Assembly: GCA_018902385.1 (NCBI GenBank)
Contig: JABSSW010000063.1
Span: forward strand, 62,001-126,000
From: Physcia stellaris
Taxonomy: Eukaryota; Ascomycota; Lecanoromycetes; Caliciales; Physciaceae
DNA: 64,000 bases
Reading direction: 5' to 3'
The notes beneath the pieces are model-generated. The model was not told the origin of the DNA. It made no database searches and saw only the letters and a list, made by a program, of their open reading frames with translations. Below, piece after piece: positions 43,864-55,343 of the stretch; within the stretch, counting starts at the first letter, position 1; each line of letters starts with the position of its first letter. A program made the translations under genes and the position numbers.

Positions 43864-46318
43864 TGATGGAGCGGATTGGGCGCAGCCTGGGAAAGGCTTC
43901 TATGCAAATTGGAAGGTCACACGTAATGATGCTGGTCTTGCAGATGGCTGAAGATGTTGAGGTGGAAGGTTTTGTTTGACTCGCGTGGACTGACAAGGGA
44001 TCTCCGAATGAACGTAATGGACACTCGACAGGGCTCCGGGAAAAACAGTGGTCAGTAAGACAAGCAAAGTGAATTGAAAATGAAGCCAGGTGATTTGACG
44101 AGGAAGGCAAAGGTAGGAATAATAGACTTGGTGGTGGCTGAGGACCGGGAAGTCGAGAAGGCCAATTAATTAGTATGGACGAGTTGTAAGTGCTAGTAAG
44201 TGAAAGCAAGATGCCGAAGGAGTGTGATAGACGACCGAAAGGAGTGACGGTTGACTTAGAGACGAACAGAAGCAGAAAAAAGGAATGGCTACGACACTGT
44301 CAAAATGTGGTTGTAGAGATGAAAAGATCGAGTGACAAAAACAGAAGGGGAAGTTTTTGGAGGGGAGTATGGAACGGCAGAATCGGCCCCTGACTCTCTA
44401 CCCAAGGGAAAAAGCAGGGGGTACCAGGGGTGCCAGGGGTACCTTAAGGCACCTCGCTGACAAGCGCCCAATAGGCTGCAGACCATCGCAAACAATGTCT
44501 TACTCCCACGATCCTGTGCGATATCGCAAGGACTTCGCATGCTGCAAGCGTGCCATTGCTTGTACTCATACTTGATCTTCCAAACACCCATCGATCAAAG
44601 ATGCCAGGTATTCATAGATATTTCATCCACTGTTCTACGATTGTCCACGTCTGACCACATGACACCAGTAGTATCCAGAACTCCCTCTTGTCCATCGGTA
44701 AGGTACATCTCGTCAAGCGATAGTCGCAAGAAACCCCCCACGTTACATATCCTATTGACTGTCCAACCTTGAAAGACCATGCAGCACCGGCGGGTAGTCA
44801 TGAACCTGGGCTACCACAGCAATCGAGCCTGTTGATACACTCAACCTGTCAAGTATAGCCGGCAGCAGTTCCCCCTCACAAAGCTTGGACCTGCAGGGGG
44901 ACATTGCTACTACTACTACCACTACTACTACAGTTGTTACTATTTATACGGTAAGCTTTCAGGTAGTAGGTACGGAGGTACGAGTAATAGCCAGTCAATG
45001 TTGTCACGCAAAGGTCAGCTGGTTGGACTTTGCCATGTGGGCGGTTATGCGTGAGGGAGCCATGGAACACCGATTTGACTACTGCGACAGGAACAGGCTT
45101 AGCTTGCACTCCTGCGCTGTTTCGAAACCCAAGCTCGCCACGCTCGCCAGGCTAGTGGTACCTACATGTACCTAGCACTAAGTCAGGAACCCGTTCTGCA
45201 CGCTGGCGGGTTTGGCTTCCTCGGCTTCACCCTGCAGCGTGCAGCGCCGCCGGCGTGAACGATTATACCTAGTCGAACTTCCGTCTATGGCGTCGTTTTT
45301 GGCTGTCCGTGAAACGTTGTTCCGTCAGGATAACAGACACGATCGTCGTCATACCCAAGGCTCAGGTACGTACAGTACATGCGAGATTGGTGGGGAGTGT
45401 ACACGTTCCAATGGTTCATTCACCTGATCAGCAGCTTGAGGAAAGGTGTCTATGGAGGCTGTACAACCGTCCCACCTTCACACTGTGCCGCTGTCGAACA
45501 GCGCACGACGAAGTCTCTTTACGAAGCGATTACAAATACTAGAGCTCATGCAGCAGGTACCTGAATGTCCCGCGATTCTCGTCCGATCTGGCCCGCTGAG
45601 ATGATTACCCCATAAAGTAGGGATGCTTTTCTAGTGCGGTGGTGGCTGTGAGCCCGTGAGATCTTGCTGCAAGTCAGCCCTTCCATCTGCAGACTCGAGT
45701 CGGGCCGAGATCTTCACCCAGCTTCACCACAGTCGCCATGGTTATTCGGCCATAGAATTGAGAGCCGGTTTCGTTGTCAGTTGATTTCTAGATAATGATT
45801 CCAGAACACCAAAGCATGAGATCCGGGGACGACGTTGGATCCGAAGCATTAATCACATCACAGAAGTCCAATTTTCGAGACCGCTAACTTGGGTTCGACA
45901 AAGGATCCATCTTTCTTAGCAATCATTGAAAACATCTAGTGACTCAATAGTAACGAGATCCAAATTGCCTTTCCTTTTCCTCATTCACAATATGCTCAAA
46001 ATGAAGAGAGAGTCCGCCAATTCAGAGAGCCCCCTGGGTCCATCAACCGGATTTTAAATCTGCATTCAATTCATTAATCACAGATCCATACATACGTAGG
46101 TAATATCGCCTACATCATGAGCTATACATGGGTAGGGCACCAGCGAACAATTGGTCCTTGATCACCGTGTGATGCACCTGACTTCGTTCTTAGTCGAAGT
46201 ACGTAATGGTCAGATCTGGAGGAATTCCACATCGAAGCTCTGTAGTTGGAGTTGGTTGAATGCTACGATAAAGCAGCACCCAGGAATTGTGGTCGCCAAC
46301 GTTGAAGCATAAGTCAGT
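43864..46318. other. 2.4-kb gene-free stretch upstream of the homeobox gene
   Basis: No protein-coding exon, tRNA or rRNA could be supported here. Features seen are a purine-rich tract near 44180-44350, direct repeats of aggggt(a/g)cc words at 44415-44445, an act/acc trinucleotide run at 44905-44931, and ggtacc palindromes near 45158 and 45556. It is the longest empty interval in the window and presumably holds the homeobox gene promoter and long leader. A non-coding transcript cannot be excluded. Confidence 0.5.
44905..44931 (+). repeat. Trinucleotide (ACT)n microsatellite
   Basis: About nine ACT-type units with one ACC interruption lie in the non-coding region upstream of the homeobox gene. 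They are visible directly in the sequence. Confidence 0.85.
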
Positions 46319-47084
46319 TCATGGTTTTGGTGGCACAAATCCATACTTCGTGAAGAAAGCTGGCAAGTGGCTCTCCCATCGTGTGATCTCGCAAATGTTA
46401 GACTTGAAACTGTTAGCGATGCAGACAACCTACAAAGCTCTTTTCAGCTACGACACCGTCCTTAACCCAAAGGGCCCAGAAACCATTCAAGTTTGCCATC
46501 ACAATATCGGTAGTCAGGCGGTCTCCAACAATAGCAATATGACTTGGCCGAGTGACTCCAGCGCCTGGCTCATTCCGAAAATGCTCCAAAATTTGGGCGC
46601 CGCAGCCGGGTTTCTTCGTTTTGTGCCGAAGTACCTTCACCCCAGTTGCTTCTTCGAGGAGCTTTGCTTCTATGCCCCCAGGGTCACTGTGCGTGCCGGC
46701 AGAATTGCTGACTATCAAGAGGGCGGAGTTTGGATAAGCTTCGCGCAATGCCTGAAACTTATTCTAGAGACTGCTTAATTTATGTAATGAGTAGAGGTTT
46801 AAGAGAACTTGGATGGCTCGTGATAAGCAAATAGGCATTGAGACTGGAACTTCAATACGTACTCTGTATGGCTTGTGAACGACATTTTCTTTAGGTATCG
46901 CGAAGCAGTCGTCCTTGTCCAGAACTACGGCCTTTATGTCTGGCTGCTCGCCGCGGGTAAATGACTGAAATGAATTCGAGATTGGAATTGGTAGATCATT
47001 GAACGTAGGGATAGTCGCATGAGGAAGACAAAGAGCGGGTCTGACCAACAGCTTGAAGGCATTCAATGTTGCCGAGACATTCAT
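46319..47084 (-). CDS. gep4: Gep4, mitochondrial phosphatidylglycerophosphatase
   Basis: This HAD-superfamily phosphatase dephosphorylates phosphatidylglycerophosphate in mitochondrial cardiolipin synthesis. Exons 47084-46863, 46763-46434 and 46387-46319 give 206 aa. The N-terminus MNVSATLNAFKLLVRPALCL is typical. HAD motif I is VVLDKDDCFAIP, motif II is the SNSAG region, motif III includes the Lys of KTKKPGC, and motif IV is VGDRLTTDIVMAN. The last exon supplies WESHLPAFFTKYGFVPPKP. It is divergent from smd3 with 248 bp between start codons. Confidence 0.94.
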
Positions 47085-47332
47085 AGGTTTAGAGCAATGG
47101 TTTACATAGATTCTTCGGACTTGGAGGGAGTAAAATAATTGTACAGAGCAGGGTCGAGAAAACGTCTACATTTAGGGTTCTGTCACTCACTAGCGCGACA
47201 TGCTCTCCCCCAGATCTAAAGTTTTTGTCGGAGGAGGAGATTATCCTCGTGCGCATTCGAAACTCGGCACCAGTCTGTGATTGATACCGCCAGTAACAAT
47301 CACGAGACAGCGACTTACGCCATTCCACCACC
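47085..47332. promoter_or_regulatory. Bidirectional promoter between gep4 and smd3
   Basis: These 248 bp separate divergent start codons. No clear regulatory motif can be named. Confidence 0.5.
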
Positions 47333-47900
47333 ATGACCAGCACTATCGGAATTCCAATCAAGCTGCTGAATGAAGCTCAGGTATATCACATTGCTGAAGC
47401 TAGCTCGAAGGTACTCTGGACTGACTCGACTACCACAGAATCATGTCGTTACCCTCGAGATCACGTCCGGCCAAGTCTATCGCGGCAAGCTTATCGAAGG
47501 TACTCACCGCCCCCTCTGTCAGCCCACCAATTTCGTTCTTTCCAATTCGTGCAAGGTTGACTGACAACTTCCTACCCGAACAGCTGAAGACAACATGAAC
47601 GTCCAACTAAAAGACATTACCGTTACCGCAAGAGATGGTCGAGTTAGCCATTTGGATCAGGTATACATCCGGGGGAGCCATGTGCGATTTTTCATAGTGC
47701 CGGATATGTTGAGGTTCGTCAGATGCGCTCTCAGCCACAAGAGGCTCTCAACAAAGGTCTGGAGGGGAAACTAATGATCTGTTTCCAGGAATGCGCCTAT
47801 GTTTCGGTCGCGAGGGACGAGAGGTCGTGGTGTGGGATTGGCGAGAGGAAGGGCTACAGTCAATAGGGCGAGAGGCCAAAGGGGAGGAAGAGGAGCATGA
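47333..47900 (+). CDS. smd3: Sm protein D3 of spliceosomal snRNPs
   Basis: This is a core Sm-ring subunit of U1, U2, U4 and U5 snRNPs. Exons 47333-47380, 47439-47499, 47584-47713 and 47789-47900 give 116 aa. Sm1 is visible in [20 protein letters not shown] followed by [12 protein letters not shown]. Sm2 is visible in [16 protein letters not shown]. The RG-rich tail ([20 protein letters not shown]) is the expected site of arginine methylation. Length and motifs are standard. It is divergent from gep4. Confidence 0.95.
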
Positions 47901-48173
47901 TGATTGGCCGTTGATGCTGGATTGAGGAGTCAACAAGCAGTCACCAGGGCGTCGAGGGCAAGAGATTCTCTCCCAACATACTGTTCCGAGCGTACTTTTG
48001 GGGTGGGGCAACAGGGGAAAATTGATTGTGAGGAAAGCACAACATCTACAGTTTACATGAGATACCCACAAATGCAGGATTGACTTTTCCTCTAAGCTAA
48101 CGCATCGTTCCTAAGTACACATGTTGAGCTTTGCATAAAAAGAGAAGCATCCCTTTTTCTTACGAACCCCACC

Positions 48174-49327
48174 ATGTCTCCTCCAGCCCCACCAAACATC
48201 TCGAATTCCCTCCGCATACTCTACATCTCTCCACCTCAAACGGAAAAACTTGTCACTCTCCGAGGTAAGTATTATATTTCCCTTGGACACACCAATTGAG
48301 GTAGCCTAAGCTAAGAATTCTTTTATGTGATAGGCAGCACTCTGCCAATCTCAACACCGTATTACAGCGCGACAATACCAATCTGGCACGATCAGATCAG
48401 TCTTACGCCAACCGCAATCAAAGAATGGGAAGCCGAATGGCGTGCGGGCGAAGCAGGAGAAGTGGTGCGGAGCTTAGGAGCCTGGGTCGTAGCGATACCG
48501 AAACCCTTGACGAAGGATGATCTGGTAAAGAATTACTTTCTCTATGCGAAAGGATGAAGCAATAAAAGAGCATTGGAAGTTTGCTAAGGGCTATCAACTA
48601 ATAGTGTACGATCCGAACACTCCTCAACACCCTCAGTAGTCTCGTATCACACCACACGTCGGAAGCCGTAGACTCATACCAGTTGACCAACGAACCTTTG
48701 CTGCTCTGCCTAGGTGTACATCAACCTACATTGCCTCAGCTCGAGATAACTGACGACGACTGGGAAGATCTCTGCCGAGAAGCTGGGGGTTGGGAGTGGA
48801 TTGATGGGGAAGCCGAAGGAGAAGGTACGAGGAATGAATTTGGCGGTAAGTCGAGTCACACATAGCAGAAAGAGGCTCAGTTCGAGCAGCTCATTAGCCT
48901 CTACAAGGGCATGGATGCGGCGGGCTGACGCGAAATCCCAGAAAAGGTCGGCATCGCTCGACTCATAGAAGCGCTTGAAGCTCACGAATGGGAAGATGCC
49001 GGAGACAGGGCTGACCTGCCAGACGATCTCCAATTCAACGAGGATGAAGGGCTTTCGCAGTCAGCGTCCGACACCTTAGACTTAGATTCGGCGGCGAAAG
49101 AGCCCATCCTAATAAGGTCAGACGGCAAGGCAAAGGATATTGGTCAACGGTCTGACATTGAAACGAATACCGACACGATCGAGGGTGAAGAGGATGACCA
49201 GGTTCAAGAACTAGAGAATATGATGTTGAAGTTGCAGGCTATCAAAGATATGGGGGCGGACATGCCAGAGGCTGAGAGGAGAAAGCTGGCGGCGAAGGCC
49301 GTTGGGGATGTGATGAGGAAGATATAA
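48174..49327 (+). CDS. irc6: Irc6 / AAGAB (p34)-like adaptin-binding protein
   Basis: This family binds clathrin adaptor subunits and assists adaptor assembly and vesicle traffic. Exons 48174-48264, 48334-48524, 48605-48845 and 48942-49327 give 302 aa. The N-terminal half has a Rab-like beta pattern (SLRILYISPPQTEKLVTL ... YYSATIPIWHDQISL ... GAWVVAIPKPL). A conserved C-terminal feature is EKVGIARLIEALEAHEWEDA, then an acidic linker and the helical end (ENMMLKLQAIKDMGADMPEA). Four exons close in phase. The family call rests on domain pattern and the ARLIEALEAHEW motif rather than on catalytic residues, hence moderate confidence. Confidence 0.8.
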
Positions 49328-49869
49328 GATGACTGCGGGCGAACATTCATACCAATACTAAAGTTCAACCAGCAGCGTACTTAAAAGTAATAGTGAAGAA
49401 TCTACGAGCGCCTGAACACGTTTCGTCCCGTCCAAGAGGCTATTGAAGACTCGCAGACTCAAAGAGCGTCAAACTGACTGGAAATCGCAAGTTCTCTCAG
49501 TACTCAGTGAATGAAAATTGGGTATGTCGAGTCTTCTCACAGAGCTGCTACAGACTTGCGATTTTTAGGAGCCTTCAACTCGCAATTCAAGTGAACCTTC
49601 CCAGTGGAAGATTTCTCTTAACATGCACGTCTTGCTTGAGAGTACTTACGCGGAAGATGTCCAGCTCTTGTTGTGCTTTATCTCGATGGACTGGTTGAAA
49701 GAATCATGTTCGCAGGACTCGATAATCTGTTTCAGACTGTGAGCGACCCTCTATAAACATACCAAACCAGTCGCTTGATGTAACATCCTCGACCCGCAAT
49801 TCAGGCGTCTACTCCAGCTGATCCTTATGGCTGCCAACGCCCTGCTAACTCCAATACCTTATGAACAGT
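49328..49869. other. Intergenic between convergent irc6 and dma1
   Basis: These 542 bp lie between two 3' ends. No gene is seen; short frames lack recognisable products. The region likely holds both 3' untranslated regions. Confidence 0.45.
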
Positions 49870-51745
49870 TCATGCAGAAGTCTCTGCCTGGAGGCTTGCT
49901 GCTCGCCGGCCAGCACTCCCATCAAAGACAAACGGGCCGGCGTTATTGGTAGGTGTCATTGGTCCATCTGCAACAAGCATTTCCGAAGCATTTGCGCTCG
50001 AGCTTTGCGCAGGTCGTGATCCATCATTAGACATCATTTCACCTTCCTGCATCAATGGCTGGGTAGGCGTTATAGGCCGTAAATAATTCCCGAAATTCTC
50101 TTCCTCACTATTGCGAAAGGGAATGGTCCTATTACTTAGATTGCCTTGAGGTGGGGAGATCCTTCTCGCGTTACGGCGGTTTAGCAGTGTTGAGGTATCA
50201 AGAGGGTTTGCAGAATTATTGGGGGCGTCTGGGAGATTATTTGTCGGGAGCACAGGAGAGATCGGTGATTCGTCTGCCCCATTTCGAATTGAAAGAAGTC
50301 GTCCAGTGCTTGCTGCCATTTCCGTGTCCTCGGCGTTGTCCTCAGGTAGTAATGGTATTGCATTAGCACCGTGCGTCTCAGGTCCCCTAGAATGATCCTC
50401 ATGCTCCTCATCCTCCCATTCTTCGTCATTCGGATCTTCGACGTCCGCTTCCAAGTCAGCTACAGCACGACAATTAGGACAAAGAAATTGTGGCCAGGTT
50501 TTGTGATCGTTTAGAATTGGCCGAATGCACTTATAATGCCAGACGTGGGAACATGGCGCAACGAACAATGATTGACAAGGCTAAGTAAGGTCAGCGGAGC
50601 AACTAGGAAAGCGATCACCATGACAGAAAACGTACCGCTATAGACATGAGGCATATTGAGCATTCCGAAGAATGGGTAGATGCTCCGTCGGAATCTTTCT
50701 TTGGTACCGCTTTAGCTAGCTCTCGTAGGCGCTTGTGGGTCGTCACACTGCCGTTCCGTTAGAAAAACGAGTGCCGTATAACAAGATATAAGACGTACTT
50801 GAAATTATTGAGTCCCTTTTGCCAAGCTCGGTTGCACTCTACTCGGATCTTAACGCATCTGAATATCATTTCCTCGCCGCCTCTGAAATCAATGCCTAGT
50901 TGCACAACATCTCCGTCGTTCACTGGGAAGGGTCGTGATTCTACGCTTGGTGCGCTCAAACGAATGTGATTGAGAAATGTTCCAGATGAGCTTTTGACGT
51001 CCTTGATATACCATTGGCCATTGGAACACCAGAACTCGCAATGTCTTCGGCTTACGACCTTTGATTTGAAGCCTACTGGAGCAGACGAAGGGGCATTTGG
51101 AGGAGGATTCGGATTGCTATCACGCTCAGAGTATCTTCCTACCCGAATGACGCACTCTTCATGGGGTAAAGTCCTTGATGTAGGAGGGAAAAGGAGCGAC
51201 GGTCGGGATGCACGTGGATCTTGGTGGGGTATAAGTCTTATCGTCGGCATCTGGTGATCTTGAGGGTATCCTGCGAGACTGACTCCTGCGGGCTGAGATT
51301 CTGAGGACGCTGTTTGGACGGTCGGTTGAGTATTCGAGCCCTGCGGTCCTTGAGGAGCACTTCCTGCTCGATGCCTCGCCATTATTCTCGACAGTCCAGT
51401 CCGACCTGTACCGGTAGATGCTAGTGGGGGACCTTGCTCCTCTGAGTTTTGAGGATACTCTTCGGCTGAGATATTTGCTTGCTCCGCAAGGCGAAGCTGT
51501 TCAGCAGGAGTGCTAGTGGATCTGGTGAGGCTATTCTGGGGAGGACGTGGTGCGCTAGGAGGTCGATCTGTAGCCTGAGTTGTAGCTGGGGATAAGCTAT
51601 GACTATGGGCGCGAAAGTAACTCAATCGCCTGCGTCGTCCGCCAGTGCCACCAGTGCGTGAAGCGGGGCTGTCGTTTGCTGACGGCGATAGAGGACTTTC
51701 GGCGAGATAGGTTGACATTGAAGATGGCGTTGACTTAAAGTTCAT
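49870..51745 (-). CDS. dma1: Dma1/Chfr-type FHA-RING ubiquitin ligase
   Basis: This mitotic-checkpoint E3 ligase recognises phosphothreonine through an FHA domain. Exons 51745-50799, 50747-50636 and 50580-49870 give 589 aa. A Ser/Pro-rich N-terminus precedes the FHA domain at about residues 185-290: IRVGRYSERD, SKVVSRRHCEFW, and KDVKSSSGTFLNHIRLS. The RING follows, split by an intron: CSICLMSIAPC, APCSHVWHYKCI and FLCPNCRAVADLE. A long acidic, Pro/Ser-rich tail follows. Start 51745 (MNFKSTPSS) is the first in-frame ATG; MSTYLAESP nine residues later is an alternative start. It is divergent from mvp1 across about 510 bp. Confidence 0.93.
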
Positions 51746-52254
51746 GTACACTATGGAAAAGCGTGCACCAAAAGCTAATTGCAAAGCATGGTGGGGTGAA
51801 GACAGAGCATAGAGTCAGTGTTTTAAGTGGAGTGTCGATTTGGAAAGTAGTGATAGGGGTCCAATTATCTCTGGACCCCCGTGTTCTATGTACGTACCGT
51901 GGTTCGGTGAAATGAATATCAACACCTAGTCAGCTCCGATGATGGTCAGATGTAAATGATACGGGTCATTGCCCTTTGGAATATTTCAAGACTTCACGCT
52001 GTGTTGAAACCCTTTCATCTCATGTTAGTGAGCCTCATGAGTTAAACAGGGGGCAGTGACGCCTGCCCGTTGACCCAGAGGTCGTCATCAACCATGTATG
52101 TTGTTCCAAACCGAGTGCGTTGCCAATTGATGGCAAACTGACTTATCAAGCGATGAATGAAGCTTCAGGCTTCCTGTAGCTTGCATATTTGCGGTGGCTT
52201 GCAAAACATATTAACTCTATACGTCTCAACTACCCGTCTGGTTGCGCCGCACAC
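51746..52254. promoter_or_regulatory. Bidirectional promoter between dma1 and mvp1
   Basis: This 509-bp gap lies between divergent starts. No exon or named motif could be supported. Confidence 0.45.
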
Positions 52255-54670
52255 ATGTCGCTGTTCGGAGACGACTCTAGTGTGGATAATTCGACGACTC
52301 CTGCGGAGCAAAGTCCCTCTTTAACGACGAAACAGCGCCGGCACCCAAGTCTCATGCTTCTTTGTTTGACGATAACGCAGATGGTGGTGACTCGCCATGG
52401 AGCATGCCAACACCAAAGAAAGGAGGAAGGAGTGATTTGGTGAAGACACTGCTCCCAGCTTCGTCAGTTCCGGAGCGCTACATCGACGCGTTTGACGTTT
52501 TGTTGGAGTCGGAATATAAGGATCCCTCTGGAGTAATCAGTCTTGTTGGGGTGAAGCAGCTGTTAGAGAGCACTAGACTTGAGAGCACCCAGCAACGCCG
52601 AATACTTGAACTTGTGACTGGAGGTCAAGGTCGCGCAGGTGGGCTTGGTCGTAACGAGATAAATGTACTGATAGCGCTCATCGGGCTTGGTCAAGAGAGG
52701 GAGGAACTCAGCTTTGACGGAGTTGACGAACGTCGTGGAAGTGAGTACATTCACCGCCCATTTCCCCGCACGTATACAACGAGTGACTCGATTACTACAG
52801 ATCTTCCAAACCCGTCATTACCTCTTATAACCCAGTTAAAGAGTGCTAAAGTTCCCGACGACGCTGAGCAAAATTCACCGCAGCCACAATCCCCGCCCTC
52901 TCCCGCCAAACAGCCTACTCCTGAATCATCACCTCCGAAATCGCGGCGTCTTAGGAAGGATTCCCTCGAGAATCTGGACTCAGATCCATGGGGTAGCCCT
53001 GCACTACATAAGGGCCACACTCATAATGTCGAGAATGAAGAGACTCCTGCGACCAACGGAGTAACAGCCGCCCGACCCATAGATACTGGTTTCGGAGGCT
53101 CCACAAGAACTACAAGCACATTTACAACACACATGGATGATCGGTCTTCTACGCATACGGGGAACGAAAACCACCCATCAAGACCTCAGACCGACGGAAG
53201 TGGTGCTGGCTGGGGCTCGTATGACAATCCTGGCGAGGGTTTCTCGGGTGGAGCACCATCAGGACTCGGCGCTGAAAGTTTTGGAGTTTCGAGGGACGAA
53301 CAGGATATGCATTCCGGAAGCGCTATCAGGAGATCTGTTGGTGGAGGCCGCACTCTTAACCGTGGGGCTGAGGAGACTGTTGCTGTAACTTTGCTTCCCG
53401 ATAAGGAAGGCATGTTCTTATTTCAGCATCGAAACTACGAAGTCAAGTGCGTGAGACGAGCGAGCTCGGTTATACGCAGGTACAGCGATTTTGTCTGGTT
53501 ACTGGACTGTTTACATAGAAGATACCCATTCCGACAATTACCTCTTCTACCACCAAAACGAGTTGCAGGTAAGATGGTCGTATTATTTTGCAAGATTGAC
53601 GCTAACAGATGCATGGTACTATAGTTAATGGCCGACACCTTTCTTCTGATGTGACTTTCGTAGAAAAGCGCAGACGAGGCCTAATCCGATTCGCCAATGC
53701 GCTGGTGAGGCATCCAGTATTGAGCCAGGAGCAACTGGTGGTTATGTTCTTGACCGTTCCCACAGTAAGGCTTAAACTTCATCCGTAGATACACAGAACT
53801 GACTCTCCGACCAAGGAGCTTGCGGTGTGGAGAAAAGAAGCAACAAAATCCGTCCAAGAAGAGTTCACAGGGAAACCCCTGCCACCAGGGCTCGAAGACT
53901 CGTTGCCAACCAATCTCTTGGAAACATTCGATACTGTTCGTTCAGGCGTCCGGCAATCAGCAGAGGCGTATATAGGCTTATGCAGCCTGCTAGAGCGCCT
54001 CATTAAACGGAATCAGGGGGTAGCTGGAGATCAAATGCGGTTCTCGCATGCTCTTACAGCATTAACTGAAAGCTCCACGAGTACCTACGCTGTGGACGCG
54101 AACGACGTCCCACCGTTGAACGCGGGTATGAATTCAACAGCAAAACATTTAGCTACCAGTCAAGCCCTACTGGAAGACGAAGCAAGGGCTTGGGACGAGG
54201 GAGTTCTGGAGGATTTCAAAAAGCAAAGGGATGCGCTTGTCACTGTACGGGACATGTTTGACCGTCGAGACCGGTACGCGAAAGACAACATCCCACAACT
54301 AGAGCGAAGAATCGAGAGCAATGAACACAAACTTGCCGGGCTCATGGCCAGGCCGCCAGGTGCACCAGTTAAGCCTGGCGAGCAAGAGAAATTGGAGCAA
54401 GCCGTGAAGGCTGTGAGTGTCAAGTACTTGTCCTTAGCGACCACGGCTAATAATGCTTAGGATAAGCAGTCAATAGTTGACCAGCATGCTCGCGGTGTTT
54501 TCATCAAGGAATGCATCCGCGACGAGCTGGCTTTCTTCCAGCAATCGCAGTATCACGTCAGTAGACTGCACCAGGATTGGGCTCAGGAGCGGGTGAAGTA
54601 TGCAGAGCTACAGGCCGATAATTGGAGGGCATTGAGCGATGAGGTGGAAAACATGCCTACCGGAGAATGA
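52255..54670 (+). CDS. mvp1: Mvp1 sorting nexin (PX-BAR), with a one-base frameshift near the start
   Basis: This endosomal sorting nexin tubulates and sorts cargo; it is related to SNX8. Exons are 52255-52740, 52801-53568, 53625-53764, 53816-54412 and 54461-54670, about 733 aa. The start MSLFGDDSSVDNSTT fits the family, but the following conserved text (SLFNDETAPAPKSHASLFDD) lies in another frame. One base is missing near 52312-52318 (caaagtccctc), and exon 1 length is one short of what the phase needs. PX motifs include EVKCVRRASSVIRRYSDFVW and RYPFRQLPLLPPKR. The BAR-like C-terminus runs from LAVWRKEATKSVQEEF to HQDWAQERVKYAELQADNW. The 60-nt first intron is a multiple of three and stop-free. 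Either a sequencing error or a real truncation is possible. Confidence 0.9.
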
Positions 54671-55343
54671 TTGAGCATTCGAAGAAGCTCTGTATGCATA
54701 GCGGATAGTTGTTTTGTACCTTAGATTGTAAACATTGCTACGTCGCACGACATATCAATATTCTAGCTTCACTCTCAGCCCCTCCTGACACTAGTAGTTA
54801 GCTAGACGTGTATCTTCTCAGAATGAAGAAATGGTAGCTCGACTTCGGGAAACCCATACTTCCAATTGATCCAAACACGGGTAACCTTGACTCGATGTTC
54901 CTTCGTTTGATAAGCACTCGAAGGTCTCCTTATCGACAACACTATTCCTGTTTAGGCCCAGCGTCGACAGCCCCTCCTTCCGAGCTACCTGAGCTACCTT
55001 ACCTGACCCTCATCATCACATCCCACCTTGAGCCATCCAAGCTACCATATTACCTGTGCTTGTGTTGTGGAAATCCTGCCTGGGAAGCAGCTTCTACCGG
55101 CTTCTCAAAGCCCCCAGAAAACGCTTCCTTCACTCCCTGTCACTTCAATGACCTTGTCAGACCCCGCATGATCGTTTGAATACCAAGGAGTCATAAGGCT
55201 GCCTAGGCACCCGAGTCTACTACCTTCTTCGGTACGCTCAACCTCACCAAGCATTAGCACACTCAATAAGTCTTCATGTACTTGTCCAGAAGTTTCACAC
55301 AGATCATTGATCTGCTTTAATGCCTTTTTTCTGACTCTGAAGC
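54671..55343. other. Intergenic between mvp1 and the orphan membrane-protein gene
   Basis: These 673 bp contain no supported gene. A frame at 54895-55179 is low-complexity and unlike any protein I know. A tandem word (gagctacct) occurs near 54979-54996. The promoter of the downstream gene is expected here. Confidence 0.45.

Noticed and set aside
54895-55179. 94-codon frame upstream of the orphan membrane protein
   Set aside because: Biased composition with tandem words and no homology; probably promoter sequence.
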